From assembly GCA_016718205.1 (NCBI GenBank), contig JADKEB010000021.1:1-42729 (forward strand): a stretch of DNA of 42,729 nt. Reading direction: 5' to 3'. This document shows positions 8,648 through 15,472 of this stretch, one piece after another. Under the pieces are notes generated by a model that was not told the origin of the DNA, searched no databases, and saw nothing but the letters and a program-made list of their open reading frames with translations. Positions within the stretch are counted from its first letter, which is position 1; each line of letters starts with the position of its first letter. Position numbers and translations under genes: made by a program. The stretch comes from Saprospiraceae bacterium (GTDB taxonomy: Bacteria > Bacteroidota > Bacteroidia > Chitinophagales > Saprospiraceae).

Positions 8648-8854
8648 ATGGATAAAGAGTTATAGACTTTAAAGAAAGCCCTGAAAGTGAGCGCTGAGAA
8701 GGCTCAAAGTTTGTCTAAAGCCCTAGGGTTGTCTATTGTCGTGGTCAAAGATGATGATGTTATTTCCATATCTGCTGATGGAAAGGAGACAAAATTAGGT
8801 AAAGTAGCTTTTGGTCGAGTAAAGGTGACAAAAAAAACTTATGTCATTAAATGA
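8648..8854 (+). pseudogene. Paralogue of the 7,144 small protein, nonsense codon at position 6
   Basis: From ATG 8,648 the frame reads MDKEL, a TAG stop at 8,663-8,665, then TLKKALKVSAEKAQSLSKAL and on to KVTKKTYVIK before TGA at 8,852. The body matches the protein at 7,144 in length and pattern (NKAIKTAAQKARNLNK versus KKALKVSAEKAQSLSK; ISADGKET versus VTSEGKET). Only one base separates it from an open frame, so the loss is recent or the stop is a sequencing error. It precedes the RelE-type module at 8,947. Confidence 0.7.
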
Positions 8855-8946
8855 CCACATTAAATAGCTTAGGGTTTTAAGGTAGGTTTGGTGGTTTAGG
8901 GAAATTAGTTAAAACAATCATTTATTACTTTATAAAATCATGTAAC

Positions 8947-9150
8947 ATGCAAGCAGTGATCATTGAAATAGAAAAACCATCTGATGCCAAATTTTGGCTT
9001 GATTTAGCAAAAAAAGCAGGAGCTAAAGCAAAATCCTTGACTACGGAACAGATGTCAGACGCATATCTCTCAAATCTTATAGAAAATGGATTAAAAACTA
9101 AAAATGTTAGTCGCACCAGTGTGTTGAAAGCATTAAAAGAGAATAAGTGA
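8947..9150 (+). CDS. Antitoxin of RelE-type module (67 aa)
   Basis: The protein MQAVIIEIEKPSDAKFWLDL has a beta strand, then lysine- and alanine-rich helices (AKKAGAKAKSLTTEQMSD) and a C-terminal basic tail. Its last codon overlaps the start of the RelE/ParE-type toxin gene in GTGA (9,147-9,150). Small proteins of this shape paired with RelE toxins act as antitoxins. I assign the role from the overlap and the partner; no DNA-binding motif is evident. Confidence 0.75.
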   Translation: MQAVIIEIEKPSDAKFWLDLAKKAGAKAKSLTTEQMSDAYLSNLIENGLKTKNVSRTSVLKALKENK

Positions 9151-9413
9151 AGACGGAGTTTAAAGCTTCATTTTTGAAATGTATTCATAAAATTGCAGAT
9201 AACAATCTTAAAGCAAAAATTATTGAATGTATTCAAAATGTAGAATTGTCCGATAATATTAAACAAATAAATGATCTAAAAAAACTCAAAGGACACAAAA
9301 GTTTTTACAGAATAAAACTTGGAGATTATAGGATTGGAGTTAAAATTGATTCTGAAGTAGTAGTTTTTGTTACAGTTGCACACAGAAAGGATATTTATAA
9401 ATTATTTCCCTAA
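9147..9413 (+). CDS. RelE/ParE-family toxin
   Basis: The 88-residue product starts at GTG 9,147, overlapping the antitoxin stop by four bases. It shows the RelE/ParE pattern: an N-terminal beta strand and helix (KTEFKASFLKCIHKIADNN), the central KKLKGHKSFYRIKLGDYRIG strand pair with basic residues, and the C-terminal VTVAHRKDIYKLF that carries the family's HR-x-IY motif. Such proteins are mRNA interferases or gyrase poisons. The frame is intact. Repeats start right after the stop. Confidence 0.87.
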   Translation: MKTEFKASFLKCIHKIADNNLKAKIIECIQNVELSDNIKQINDLKKLKGHKSFYRIKLGDYRIGVKIDSEVVVFVTVAHRKDIYKLFP

Positions 9414-9429
9414 CAGAGAATACGAAAAA

Positions 9430-9857
9430 GATATCTGAATAATTTGAGTAACCGAATGTATTACCTTCGTCCGCCTTCGTCTGCTTTTCATCAGTGCAAT
9501 TTTGAAGGACGAATGAACTACCTTCATCTGCCTTCTTTACATTTCAGCAGACAAGTTGCATTTCAACAGACAGGTTCCATTACAGCAAGACAAGTTGCAG
9601 GCGGACACTCCAACCGAATAAGGTTGGGTTGGGGGCCAACGGGGCAGTTTCGAACGACGAACATGAAGTGTGATGTATCAGGCAAGGATGCCTGTGGATA
9701 CTGCATCGTAGTGAGGACACTACGACGAACGGGCTTTGTAGTGGCCTTGAAATCTCTGATTACAAGATAGTCATATTGCATTTAAATAATGCAATGCCAC
9801 TAGAGGAAACTTAAATGTTTATTAGTTTGTTTAATATTTAAAATATAAATTTTCATT
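9430..9857. repeat. Repeat mosaic 3 (R9, R5, R2, REP pair)
   Basis: R9-like units lie at about 9,463 and 9,518 (GAACTACCTTCATCTGCC). R5 lies at 9,601-9,662 (GCGGACACTCC to GGGGCAGTTTCGAACGACGA). R2 lies at 9,675-9,730: hairpin GTATCAGGCA/TGCCT-GATAC followed by hairpin CGTAGT/ACTACG and the tail ACGAACG. A REP pair covers 9,742-9,799: an inverted unit TGGCCTTGAAATC-GATTACAAG and a direct unit TTGCATT-AATGCAATGCCA. The reading frames spanning this block on both strands are by-products of the repeats. Confidence 0.78.
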
Positions 9858-10076
9858 ATGAGTGCTGCAAAACCATTGACCAACTTACAAATGCAATTAT
9901 TAAAATCATTTCATTTTGAAGTGCCAGATAATCAGCTGGAAGAAATAAAATCCCTTCTAAGTAATTATTTCGCTTCGAAAGCTACTTCTGAAATGGATAA
10001 ATTGTGGGAAGAAAATCATTGGAATCAAGAAACTATGGAAAATTGGGCATATGAACACTTGAGAAGTGATAGATAA
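9858..10076 (+). CDS. Antitoxin of PIN module (72 aa)
   Basis: MSAAKPLTNLQMQLLKSFHF aligns with the antitoxins at 261 and 13,737 (TPLQLELLKLY), with the shared pattern LEEIKSLLSNYFA and the tail EENHWNQETMENW. The stop overlaps the GTG start of the PIN toxin gene by 11 bp. It is the only copy of this antitoxin type in the window with an intact toxin. The C-terminal half is acidic and probably wraps the toxin. Confidence 0.78.
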   Translation: MSAAKPLTNLQMQLLKSFHFEVPDNQLEEIKSLLSNYFASKATSEMDKLWEENHWNQETMENWAYEHLRSDR

Positions 10077-10491
10077 AGCAATTAGGGTTATTCTTGACAC
10101 TAATGTGTTGATAGTATCTATCCCAACTAAATCTAAGTACAGACCTATTTTCGATGCTATATTAAGTGGTAAATTGGAACTGGTAATAAGTAACGACATT
10201 CTAAATGAATATATAGAAATAATTGAAAGGAAAACAAATAGTTACTCCATTGCGAATAATATAGGAGAAGCTTTATTAAACTCAAATTACGTACTTCAAA
10301 CAGAAGTAAAATTCAATTGGAATTTAATAGAAATTGACAAGGATGATAATAAATTTGTAGATGCATATATCTCAGGAAATGCCAATTTTTTAGTCACAAA
10401 TGATAAACATTTTGATGTTTTGGAAAAAATTAATTTTCCTAAAGTTGTCTTAATGAACTTAGATCAGTTTTTAGAGCTATTGACGAATTAG
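10066..10491 (+). CDS. PIN-domain toxin, intact
   Basis: The 141-residue product starts at GTG 10,066 inside the antitoxin gene. PIN motifs are complete: IRVILDTNVLIVSI (first aspartate), SNDILNEYIEII (glutamate), DKDDNKFVDAYISG (third acidic site) and VTNDKHFDVLE (fourth). It is related to the broken PIN genes at 501 and 13,948, as seen in the DDNKFVD and DILKEI/DVLEKI segments. A ribonuclease toxin role is known for the COG1569-like family and inferred here. Confidence 0.87.
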   Translation: MIDKAIRVILDTNVLIVSIPTKSKYRPIFDAILSGKLELVISNDILNEYIEIIERKTNSYSIANNIGEALLNSNYVLQTEVKFNWNLIEIDKDDNKFVDAYISGNANFLVTNDKHFDVLEKINFPKVVLMNLDQFLELLTN

Positions 10492-10499
10492 GAAAACGA

Positions 10500-11200
10500 T
10501 AGCTTGTCCATAGTAAATTAGAATTTAAAGGAGATGGGCCAGCGGGGCAGTTTTGAGTGCCAAATGACGAATGAAGTACATACTTGTTTTTTACTTTTGA
10601 AAACATAATGAGCTTACGGAGTCCAAATATTGTATTCTTGTAACAAATAAGTTGCATTCAGAGAATGCAATGCCAATAGGGAATGCAATAGTTGTATCAG
10701 GCAAGGATGCCTGTGGATACTGAATCGTAGCGAGGACGCTACAACGAACGAGTGTGTCAGATAGGTAAATTGCAGAGGGCGGAAACTCCAACCGAATAAG
10801 GTTGGGTTGGGGGCCTGTGGGGCAATTTCGAATGACGAACAACTCAAGTAAAGCATTGCATACATTCGTAGGGCTAAAATTTTATTCAATCACTGTGGAT
10901 GAAAGTCCCTGCCTTGCCGGCAGGCAGGCTTCCCTTTTAAGGGAAGGGTTGGGATGGGTAGAAACCATTGCATATATTCGTTAGGTTAAAATCCAATCCA
11001 CCACTTTGTGTGAAAGTCCTTCCCTTTTTAGGGAAGGGTTGGGATGGGTAAAACACGGCGGTCATAGACCGTTTGATAATAGTCCACGATTCCAATTTAT
11101 CTGCCCAGGATCGGGCAGACTTAGCAGGCTTAGAACAGACTGAGACTTTGGACAACGTGGTTGCATTCAGAGAATGCAATGCCAATAAAGAAGAGTTCCA
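10500..11200. repeat. Repeat mosaic 4 (R5, REP, R2, R5, R4, R4, R3, REP)
   Basis: Blocks in order: partial R5 at about 10,532-10,574; REP unit 10,651-10,676 (TTGCATTCAGAGAATGCAAT, then GCCA); R2 at 10,694-10,750; R5 at 10,772-10,840; R4 at 10,856-10,965 with an inserted CTGCCTTGCCGGCAGGCAGG palindrome; R4 at 10,968-11,055; R3 at 11,053-11,160 with an internal extension; REP unit 11,161-11,187. R4 and R3 abut or overlap, as they do at 5,832-6,003 and 12,428-12,682. No credible gene lies in this 700-bp stretch. Confidence 0.78.
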
Positions 11201-11284
11201 TTAAGGTAGTCAGATTGATTTACGCATTCGAAGCAAGACCTTAATTTTAGGGTGATGTCATGAGTTTTTAGGTAGCAGTTTTTA

Positions 11285-11346
11285 TTTTAGGTACCTAAAA
11301 GTTGGTTTGCCCTGACAATTCACGTAAATTTCAATTAAATTTGAAA
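11285..11346. promoter_or_regulatory. Palindromes upstream of the broken ATPase gene
   Basis: TTTTAGGTACCTAAAA (11,285-11,300) is a perfect 16-bp palindrome. TTTCAATTAAATTTGAAA (11,329-11,346) is a dyad with 6-bp arms, nested in a wider TTCAC to GTGAA symmetry. They lie 50-110 bp upstream of the recognisable start of the AAA/DUF4143 pseudogene. Given the operator-like arrays before the three intact ATPase genes, these may be the relic of a comparable control region. Confidence 0.45.
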
Positions 11347-11392
11347 TTTCATGCGAAAATTCAAGTGAATAGAACTAAAAATTTCATAATTC

Positions 11393-12342
11393 AGAAGACA
11401 GTTTTTATCCAGTTACCCAACTGGAAAGTCAACTTTGTTAAAACATTCATATCCTGAAGCATTGTATATTGACTTATTAAAAACGGATGTAAGATATAAG
11501 TATACAAAACTCCTTCCTTATGAACAAGATTGTTGAGATTGGTTTGATACCCATTTTTGATGAAAATATAAAACCTGACTTACTGGATTCATTGGTTATA
11601 AAAAAAAATTTAGTTTAATTTTATATCCATCAGAGACAATTTTAGATCAATGGTTTTTCTGAGCAGAAGCATTTAAGTATTCATTATTTCCATTATCTTT
11701 TTCAGAGATTCCAGATTTCAATCTAAATAAGGCAATAAATAATGGTTTAATCCCTAGAATGTATGATGCTGAAAGTGATATTGATCAGAAATTAGCTGGT
11801 TATATTGGATCATATTTATAGTCGAAATTACGAAAAAGAATTAGAAATTTCGAAATATATTCAAATTTTGGAATCACTCCCAAATGGATGGTTTAAACTA
11901 TTCAAAAATTTTAAGAGTTAGAGTTGTAAGCAGCACAACAGTTAAAAGCACTTTAATATTGTAGTTGAAAGTTAGATAGGCCATTGACAAATCCACAAGA
12001 CCAAGTGGAGATATTTAGCGCTCATAAATTTCATTTTTGATCTAGATTTCAATCCTTTCTTAATACCCAAAATTTCCAGGTAGTGAACTTTAAAGTTTGC
12101 ATTTCAAGCATTTTATTTTGGACACAGGATTATTCAGGATTTACTATTCACTGGAGAACTTTGATATAATTGACTGCATTGAAAGGCAGATCAAAGAATA
12201 TATGCCATTGAGATAAAATCAACAAATCTGGTACAATCAAAACACCTTAAAGGTTTGAAATATTTTGCTGAAGAATATAAGACAAGGAATGAACATATAA
12301 AGCACCGTAAATATATTTTAGCTAAACTTGGAAGGTGACATA
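11393..12342 (+). pseudogene. AAA/DUF4143 ATPase, decayed and interrupted
   Basis: Fragments match the intact ATPase at 15,473-16,612: PTGKSTLLKHSYPEALYIDL at 11,425-11,480 (Walker A), LFPLSFSEIPDFNLNKAINN with GLIPRMYDAESD at 11,680-11,800, GYIGSYL before a stop at 11,818, and AIEIKSTNLVQSKHLKGLKY at 12,208-12,265 (the PD-(D/E)XK-like E-x-K). The middle, including Walker B, is missing and is replaced by a fragment of a DUF433/DUF5615 pair (11,519-11,668). Many stops and shifts are present. It is the closest relative of the 15,473 gene in the window and suggests an older duplication. Confidence 0.85.
11519..11668 (+). pseudogene. DUF433/DUF5615 fragment inside the ATPase pseudogene
   Basis: ATGAACAAGATTGTTGAG at 11,520 onward matches the end of the DUF433 gene at about 6,460-6,484, followed by TTGATACCCATTTTTGATGA (toxin start, LFDEN) and ATATCCATCAGAGACAATTT (toxin codons YISIRDNF). 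Homology ends around the codons matching VSDEE near 11,668. It is a 150-bp scrap spanning the antitoxin-toxin junction, in the same orientation as the interrupted ATPase gene. Confidence 0.78.
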
Positions 12343-12780
12343 AGCAGTAGATCAGATTTATTTAGTTTACCGCAGATCTACCTTATGACGTACAGAAAGC
12401 CCCAATGATGAAACGAAGTGTTTTTTACATACGTCGGTCATAGACCGTTAGATAATAGTCCTAAAGTCCAAGACTTTGGACAACATAATTGCATATATTC
12501 GTTAGGCTAAAATCCAATCCACCACTGTGCTTGAAAGTCCTTCCTTTTTAAGGGAAGGGTTGGGATGGGTAAAAACACGTCGGTCATAGACCATGTGATA
12601 AAAGTCCTAAAGTCATACTTATCTGTCCAGTATCGCGCTGACTTGTCAGGCTTGGAACAGACTGAGACTGTGGACAACGCGGGACTTATTTAAAGGACTG
12701 TCTTGACATGAGAAGATAAGTTTCAATTTAAAAGGAACTTTGATGTAATTTGTATTGTTTTAACCAATAAATGAAATATC
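12343..12780. repeat. Repeat mosaic 5 (R3, R4, R3)
   Basis: The block contains the R3 leader GCCCCAATGATGAAACG near 12,397 (also near 5,804), a short R3 at 12,428-12,487 (AAAGTC-CAA-GACTTT hairpin and GGACAACATAA end), R4 at 12,489-12,576, and a longer R3 at 12,574-12,682 with an inserted segment similar to that in the copy at 11,053. The last 100 bp before the DUF433 gene show no repeat and presumably hold its promoter. Confidence 0.75.
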
Positions 12781-13020
12781 ATGAACAATGTATATTTAGA
12801 AAGAATAACAATCAATAATGAAATCTGTAATGGTAAGCCCACAATAAGAAATATGAGATTTACCGTTACTCAATTGCTAGAATTACTGGCATCAGGCATG
12901 AAAACAGATGAGATACTTGATGATTATGATTTTTTAGAAGAAGAAGATATCAAGGCTGCCTTGGTTTATGCCGCTAAGTTAAGTAATCCACAATCTGTTG
13001 TACCCATTGTCGCAGCCTGA
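12781..13020 (+). CDS. DUF433 antitoxin
   Basis: The 79-residue protein starts MNNVYLERITINNEICNGKP and shows the full DUF433 pattern: ITINNEICNGKPTIRNMRFT, the HTH-like VTQLLELLASGMKTDEILDD and a C-terminal IKAALVYAAKLS helix. It overlaps the DUF5615 toxin reading frame by up to 23 bp. Its partner and the family make it an HTH antitoxin that also represses its own operon. It is not a recent duplicate of the pair at 6,245, since similarity is confined to the family motifs. Confidence 0.88.
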   Translation: MNNVYLERITINNEICNGKPTIRNMRFTVTQLLELLASGMKTDEILDDYDFLEEEDIKAALVYAAKLSNPQSVVPIVAA

Positions 13021-13393
13021 TAATATTTTGATTAAAAAGTATAAATGGCTAATTGATACACAGTTGCCACCAAAACTTGTCAATATTTTTATAGACCTGG
13101 GTCATGATGCTGTTCATACAAAGTCCTATGCTCATGGAGTGTTTTTGACTGATGCAGATATTCGCAAATTAGCGTTAAATGAAGAGAGCATTATAATTAC
13201 AAAGGATAGTGATTTTTACAATAATCACTTCAAAAATGCTATGATGCCACCTATTTTGTATTTGAGATTAGGCAATATTTCTAATAAAGACTTAATTTCT
13301 TTGCTTAAAAACAATTTGTCAAGTATAATTTCAGCACTAGAGGGAGATGCAAGATTAATAATGATTGAAAATTCAAATTTATATATATTCTAA
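12998..13393 (+). CDS. DUF5615 PIN-like toxin
   Basis: The family start KWLIDTQLPPKLVNIFIDLG lies at about 13,043. The frame is open from TTG 12,998; TTG codons at 12,998, 13,007 and 13,025 are all possible starts and no ATG is available, so the true start is uncertain. Other family motifs are HDAVHTKSYAHGVFLTDADI and the EESIIITKDSDFYNN segment with the last acidic residues. The frame is intact to TAA 13,393. A DUF433 antitoxin gene overlaps it upstream. Confidence 0.85.
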   Translation: MYPLSQPDNILIKKYKWLIDTQLPPKLVNIFIDLGHDAVHTKSYAHGVFLTDADIRKLALNEESIIITKDSDFYNNHFKNAMMPPILYLRLGNISNKDLISLLKNNLSSIISALEGDARLIMIENSNLYIF

Positions 13394-13433
13394 AAATATA
13401 TTGTTAACAAGTATTATAGTATAATATCCTATT

Positions 13434-13584
13434 AAACCAAATGAATTTGGTTTCCCAATAAGGGGGCTTCAAATTTATTTGGAGCGAAATAGAACGATGC
13501 TATATAATGTATCCCATTAAACCAAATGAATTTGGTTTCCCATTATGGGTATGAGGAACTATATAAGGAATACATTTGTTTAAA
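13434..13584. repeat. CCAAATGAATTTGG dyads and a duplicated promoter-like segment
   Basis: AAACCAAATGAATTTGGTTT occurs at 13,434-13,453 and again at 13,518-13,537, with CTTCAAATTTATTTGGAG at 13,467-13,484 between them and CCCATTA or CCCAATA spacers. The dyads match those at 2,007-2,175. A following segment at about 13,552-13,584 (GAGGAACTATATAAGGAATA and CATTTG) is nearly identical to 6,197-6,226, where it provides the presumed TACATTTG promoter box of the DUF433 module. Confidence 0.7.
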
Positions 13585-13736
13585 TGTGAATATCAGATTC
13601 TTGTGATTTGTTGACGAATGTATTTAGTAAAAGAAATTAAATATTGTAGTTAGCTAAAGAATGTATCGCTGTTCTGACCTAATTTGAAATTGCTTGAAAG
13701 AATAAATTTTAGAGTACCTTTTAAATCTTTACATAT

Positions 13737-13964
13737 ATGGATATGACTCAAATTCCTGAAAAATCTAAGAATTTTACTCCTTTGCAGTTAGAGTTGTTGA
13801 AGTTGTATGCAAATAATCCTACGGATGAAGAGCTCAACGACATAAAAGCATTAATCGGGCAATATTATGCAAAAAAGCTCATTAATATGGCAAGTGAATA
13901 TGCCTTAGAAAATGAGTGGACAGATGAAACTATTGAGAGCATGCTAAATGATGTCAATCAATAA
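13737..13964 (+). CDS. Antitoxin of a PIN module (75 aa)
   Basis: MDMTQIPEKSKNFTPLQLEL is followed by ELNDIKALIGQYYAKKLINM and an acidic tail TDETIESMLNDVNQ. The frame is complete and overlaps the PIN toxin start (13,948) by 17 bp. It is the best preserved copy of the antitoxin whose frameshifted duplicate lies at 261. The toxin partner is split by an inserted element, so this gene may now be a solitary antitoxin; it could still neutralise the related toxin at 10,066. Confidence 0.8.
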   Translation: MDMTQIPEKSKNFTPLQLELLKLYANNPTDEELNDIKALIGQYYAKKLINMASEYALENEWTDETIESMLNDVNQ

Positions 13965-14567
13965 TCCTTTGAAGATAGTTGTTGATACCAATGTATTATT
14001 GGTACGTATATTACCTAGATTCAGTTATTATAAAATTTTTGAAGAAATACAATCAGGTAAAGTTAATGTTTATGTAAGTAATGACATTGTAAGTGAATAT
14101 ACAGAAGTCTTTTCCAGACGCTACACACCACATATTACAGAGATATTATTAAATACTTTGTTCAATTTACCTAATGTATTTTTTATTGACCCGAAATTTC
14201 AATGGAAATTAATAGAACTTGATCCAGATGATAATAAATTTGTAGATTGTGCTGGTGCGTCATCTGTGGATTAGAGTATGTTTAAATTTTTATGTTTGAG
14301 CGAAAGTGAGGAAATTTAATTTTAAACGAGGCATATTTTGCAGTCGTAGCCGGAAGTTCAAGCGTAGCTTGACGCGGTACAGCGAAAAATATAACGCTGG
14401 ATAAAATAAAATTTGCCGCTTGGAGCCAAATGATGAAAGTTTAAACATACTCTTATATTATTTCCAATGATAGGCATTTTGATATACTTAAAGAAATACC
14501 TTTTCCAAAAGTCACTGTTCTTAATGCAGGAGAGTTTATAGCATTAATAAAAATTGTAAACAAATAA
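13948..14567 (+). pseudogene. PIN toxin split by a small inserted element
   Basis: The frame from 13,948 (MMSINNPLKIVVDTNVLLVR) is open to the TAG at 14,272-14,274, created at the edge of the inserted element. The missing end, YIISNDRHFDILKEIPFPKV to KIVNK, follows the element from 14,456 to TAA 14,565-14,567. The acidic motifs VVDTNVL, SNDIVSEYTEV and DPDDNKFVD lie before the insertion and NDRHFD lies after it. Removing 14,274-14,452 and one copy of TTA restores the reading frame exactly as in copy A. The upstream product is thus a truncated PIN protein lacking the last acidic motif, presumably inactive. Confidence 0.9.
14274..14452. mobile_element. MITE-like element A, copy 1 (179 bp, TTA target duplication)
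   Basis: The ends are GAGTATGTTTAAA and its reverse complement TTTAAACATACTC, extending to about 18 matches over 20 bp. TTA flanks the element on both sides (14,271-14,273 and 14,453-14,455), while the homologous copy of the host gene at 501-656 has a single TTA, which proves insertion. No transposase frame is present. A second copy in the opposite orientation lies at 25,268-25,526. A TNA-type 3-bp duplication is known for IS5-family groups, so mobilisation by such an element is a reasonable inference. Confidence 0.92.
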
Positions 14568-14754
14568 ATGACCTTAAGAGTCAAGGGCTAATTTCCCTAC
14601 ATCTGAACTTTTACAGGCATTGAGTTAATCTTTGCTGCCAATGATTTACTTTCGAATTCGAATGAACTCAGATTGTCAATTGACAAATATAACAAACCAT
14701 CCAAGTTTACTAGCGTCAATCAAATTAGCAAATCAGCAAATCAACATTAAACCA

Positions 14755-14820
14755 ATGACCCCACTCTCCATACCCAATATCTCCGGAAACGAATGGACTT
14801 ATGTCAAGCGAGATGAGTGA
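14755..14820 (+). pseudogene. Aminotransferase 5'-end fragment (second copy)
   Basis: ATG 14,755 begins MTPLSIPNISGNEWTYVK and then diverges to a stop at 14,818-14,820 after 21 codons. Homology to the gene at 878 ends at GTCAAG near 14,808, close to the point where the fragments at 6,974 and 6,173 also stop. R9, R5 and R2 repeats follow. Confidence 0.83.
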
Positions 14821-15373
14821 ACTACCTATATCTGCCTACATCTGTATAGAATAGTGGATATTATTACAAAGCTGTAAATGAAGTACATAAGAAAGACGAA
14901 TAGAAGAGGGCGGAAACTCCAACCGAATAAGGTTGGGTTGGGGGCCTGTAGGGCAATTTCGAATGACGAACAAGAAGAGCGATGTATCAGGCAAGGATGC
15001 CTGTGGATACTGCATCGTAGCGAGGACGCTACGACGAACGAGTGTTTTTATATTGAACTCCTTCAGAGTTGTTTTTATTTATGGTTAGGTTCCACAGGTT
15101 GTACCTGTAGTTATTTATATTCAAGGCCTCCGTGCTTGGTTTAACCAATGCCTCAGGTAAGGATAACTTTGGATACTGCATTGTAGCTAGGAAGCTACGA
15201 CGAACGGGGGCCAGTAATTCAGCAAAGCAGGTACATTTTTATGGCCTTGCAATCTCCGATTGCAAGAGGTTAATAAATTGCATTCAGAGAATGCAACGCC
15301 AATAGGGAATGCAACATCAATACAGAAAAGTACATTGATCCTACCTGTAGCCAACTTTTCCACTGATTTCGCT
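14821..15373. repeat. Repeat mosaic 6 (R9, R5, R2, R2, REP pair)
   Basis: The block holds R9 at about 14,820 (GAACTACCTATATCTGCC), R5 at 14,906-14,971, R2 at 14,984-15,040 (both hairpins perfect), a more divergent R2 at 15,149-15,206, part of an R5 at about 15,207, and a REP pair at 15,242-15,301: TGGCCTTGCAATC-GATTGCAAG inverted, then TTGCATT-GAATGCAACGCCA direct. The 88-residue frame over R5/R2 is not a credible gene. A GTTGTACCTGTAG stretch near 15,090 is unexplained. Confidence 0.77.
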
Positions 15374-15453
15374 AAAAATGCATGTATTATTAGTGGGATA
15401 TCATAAAAATACATGTAATATTAGTGTTATATTGACTGAAAGGCATAAATTTG
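15374..15453 (+). promoter_or_regulatory. Two 22-nt direct repeats and promoter of the ATPase gene
   Basis: Two repeats lie at 15,374-15,395 and 15,405-15,426, 31 bp apart, identical at 20 of 22 positions; both start AAAAAT, contain CATGTA and end ATTAGTG. A TAAATTTG box at 15,446-15,453 fits the Bacteroidota -7 consensus. The end of the second repeat lies 19 bp upstream of it, at the -33 position. The ATG follows at 15,473. This is an operator-like arrangement; the binding protein is unknown, and the ATPase itself is a candidate. Confidence 0.6.
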
Positions 15454-15472
15454 TTTTAAAAATACCGGAGAT

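Larger units (their letters stand above)
13611..14812 (+). repeat. Duplicated segment, copy B
   Basis: This segment is the direct-orientation partner of 137-930 and lies about 13.5 kb away. It carries the intact antitoxin, a PIN gene split by a 179-bp element, the shared intergenic stretch, and the first 18 codons of the aminotransferase, where homology stops. Differences between copies (a deletion in A, an insertion in B and scattered substitutions) show that the duplication is not recent. Confidence 0.83.

Noticed and set aside
9444..9781. Reading frames of 72-108 codons on both strands
   Set aside because: They consist wholly of R5, R2 and REP repeats and recur only because the repeats recur.
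137..14812. A composite transposon bounded by the two duplicated segments
   Set aside because: The duplicated segments contain no transposase and no terminal repeats, and no target duplication was seen at the outer ends. A duplication followed by accretion of accessory genes fits better.
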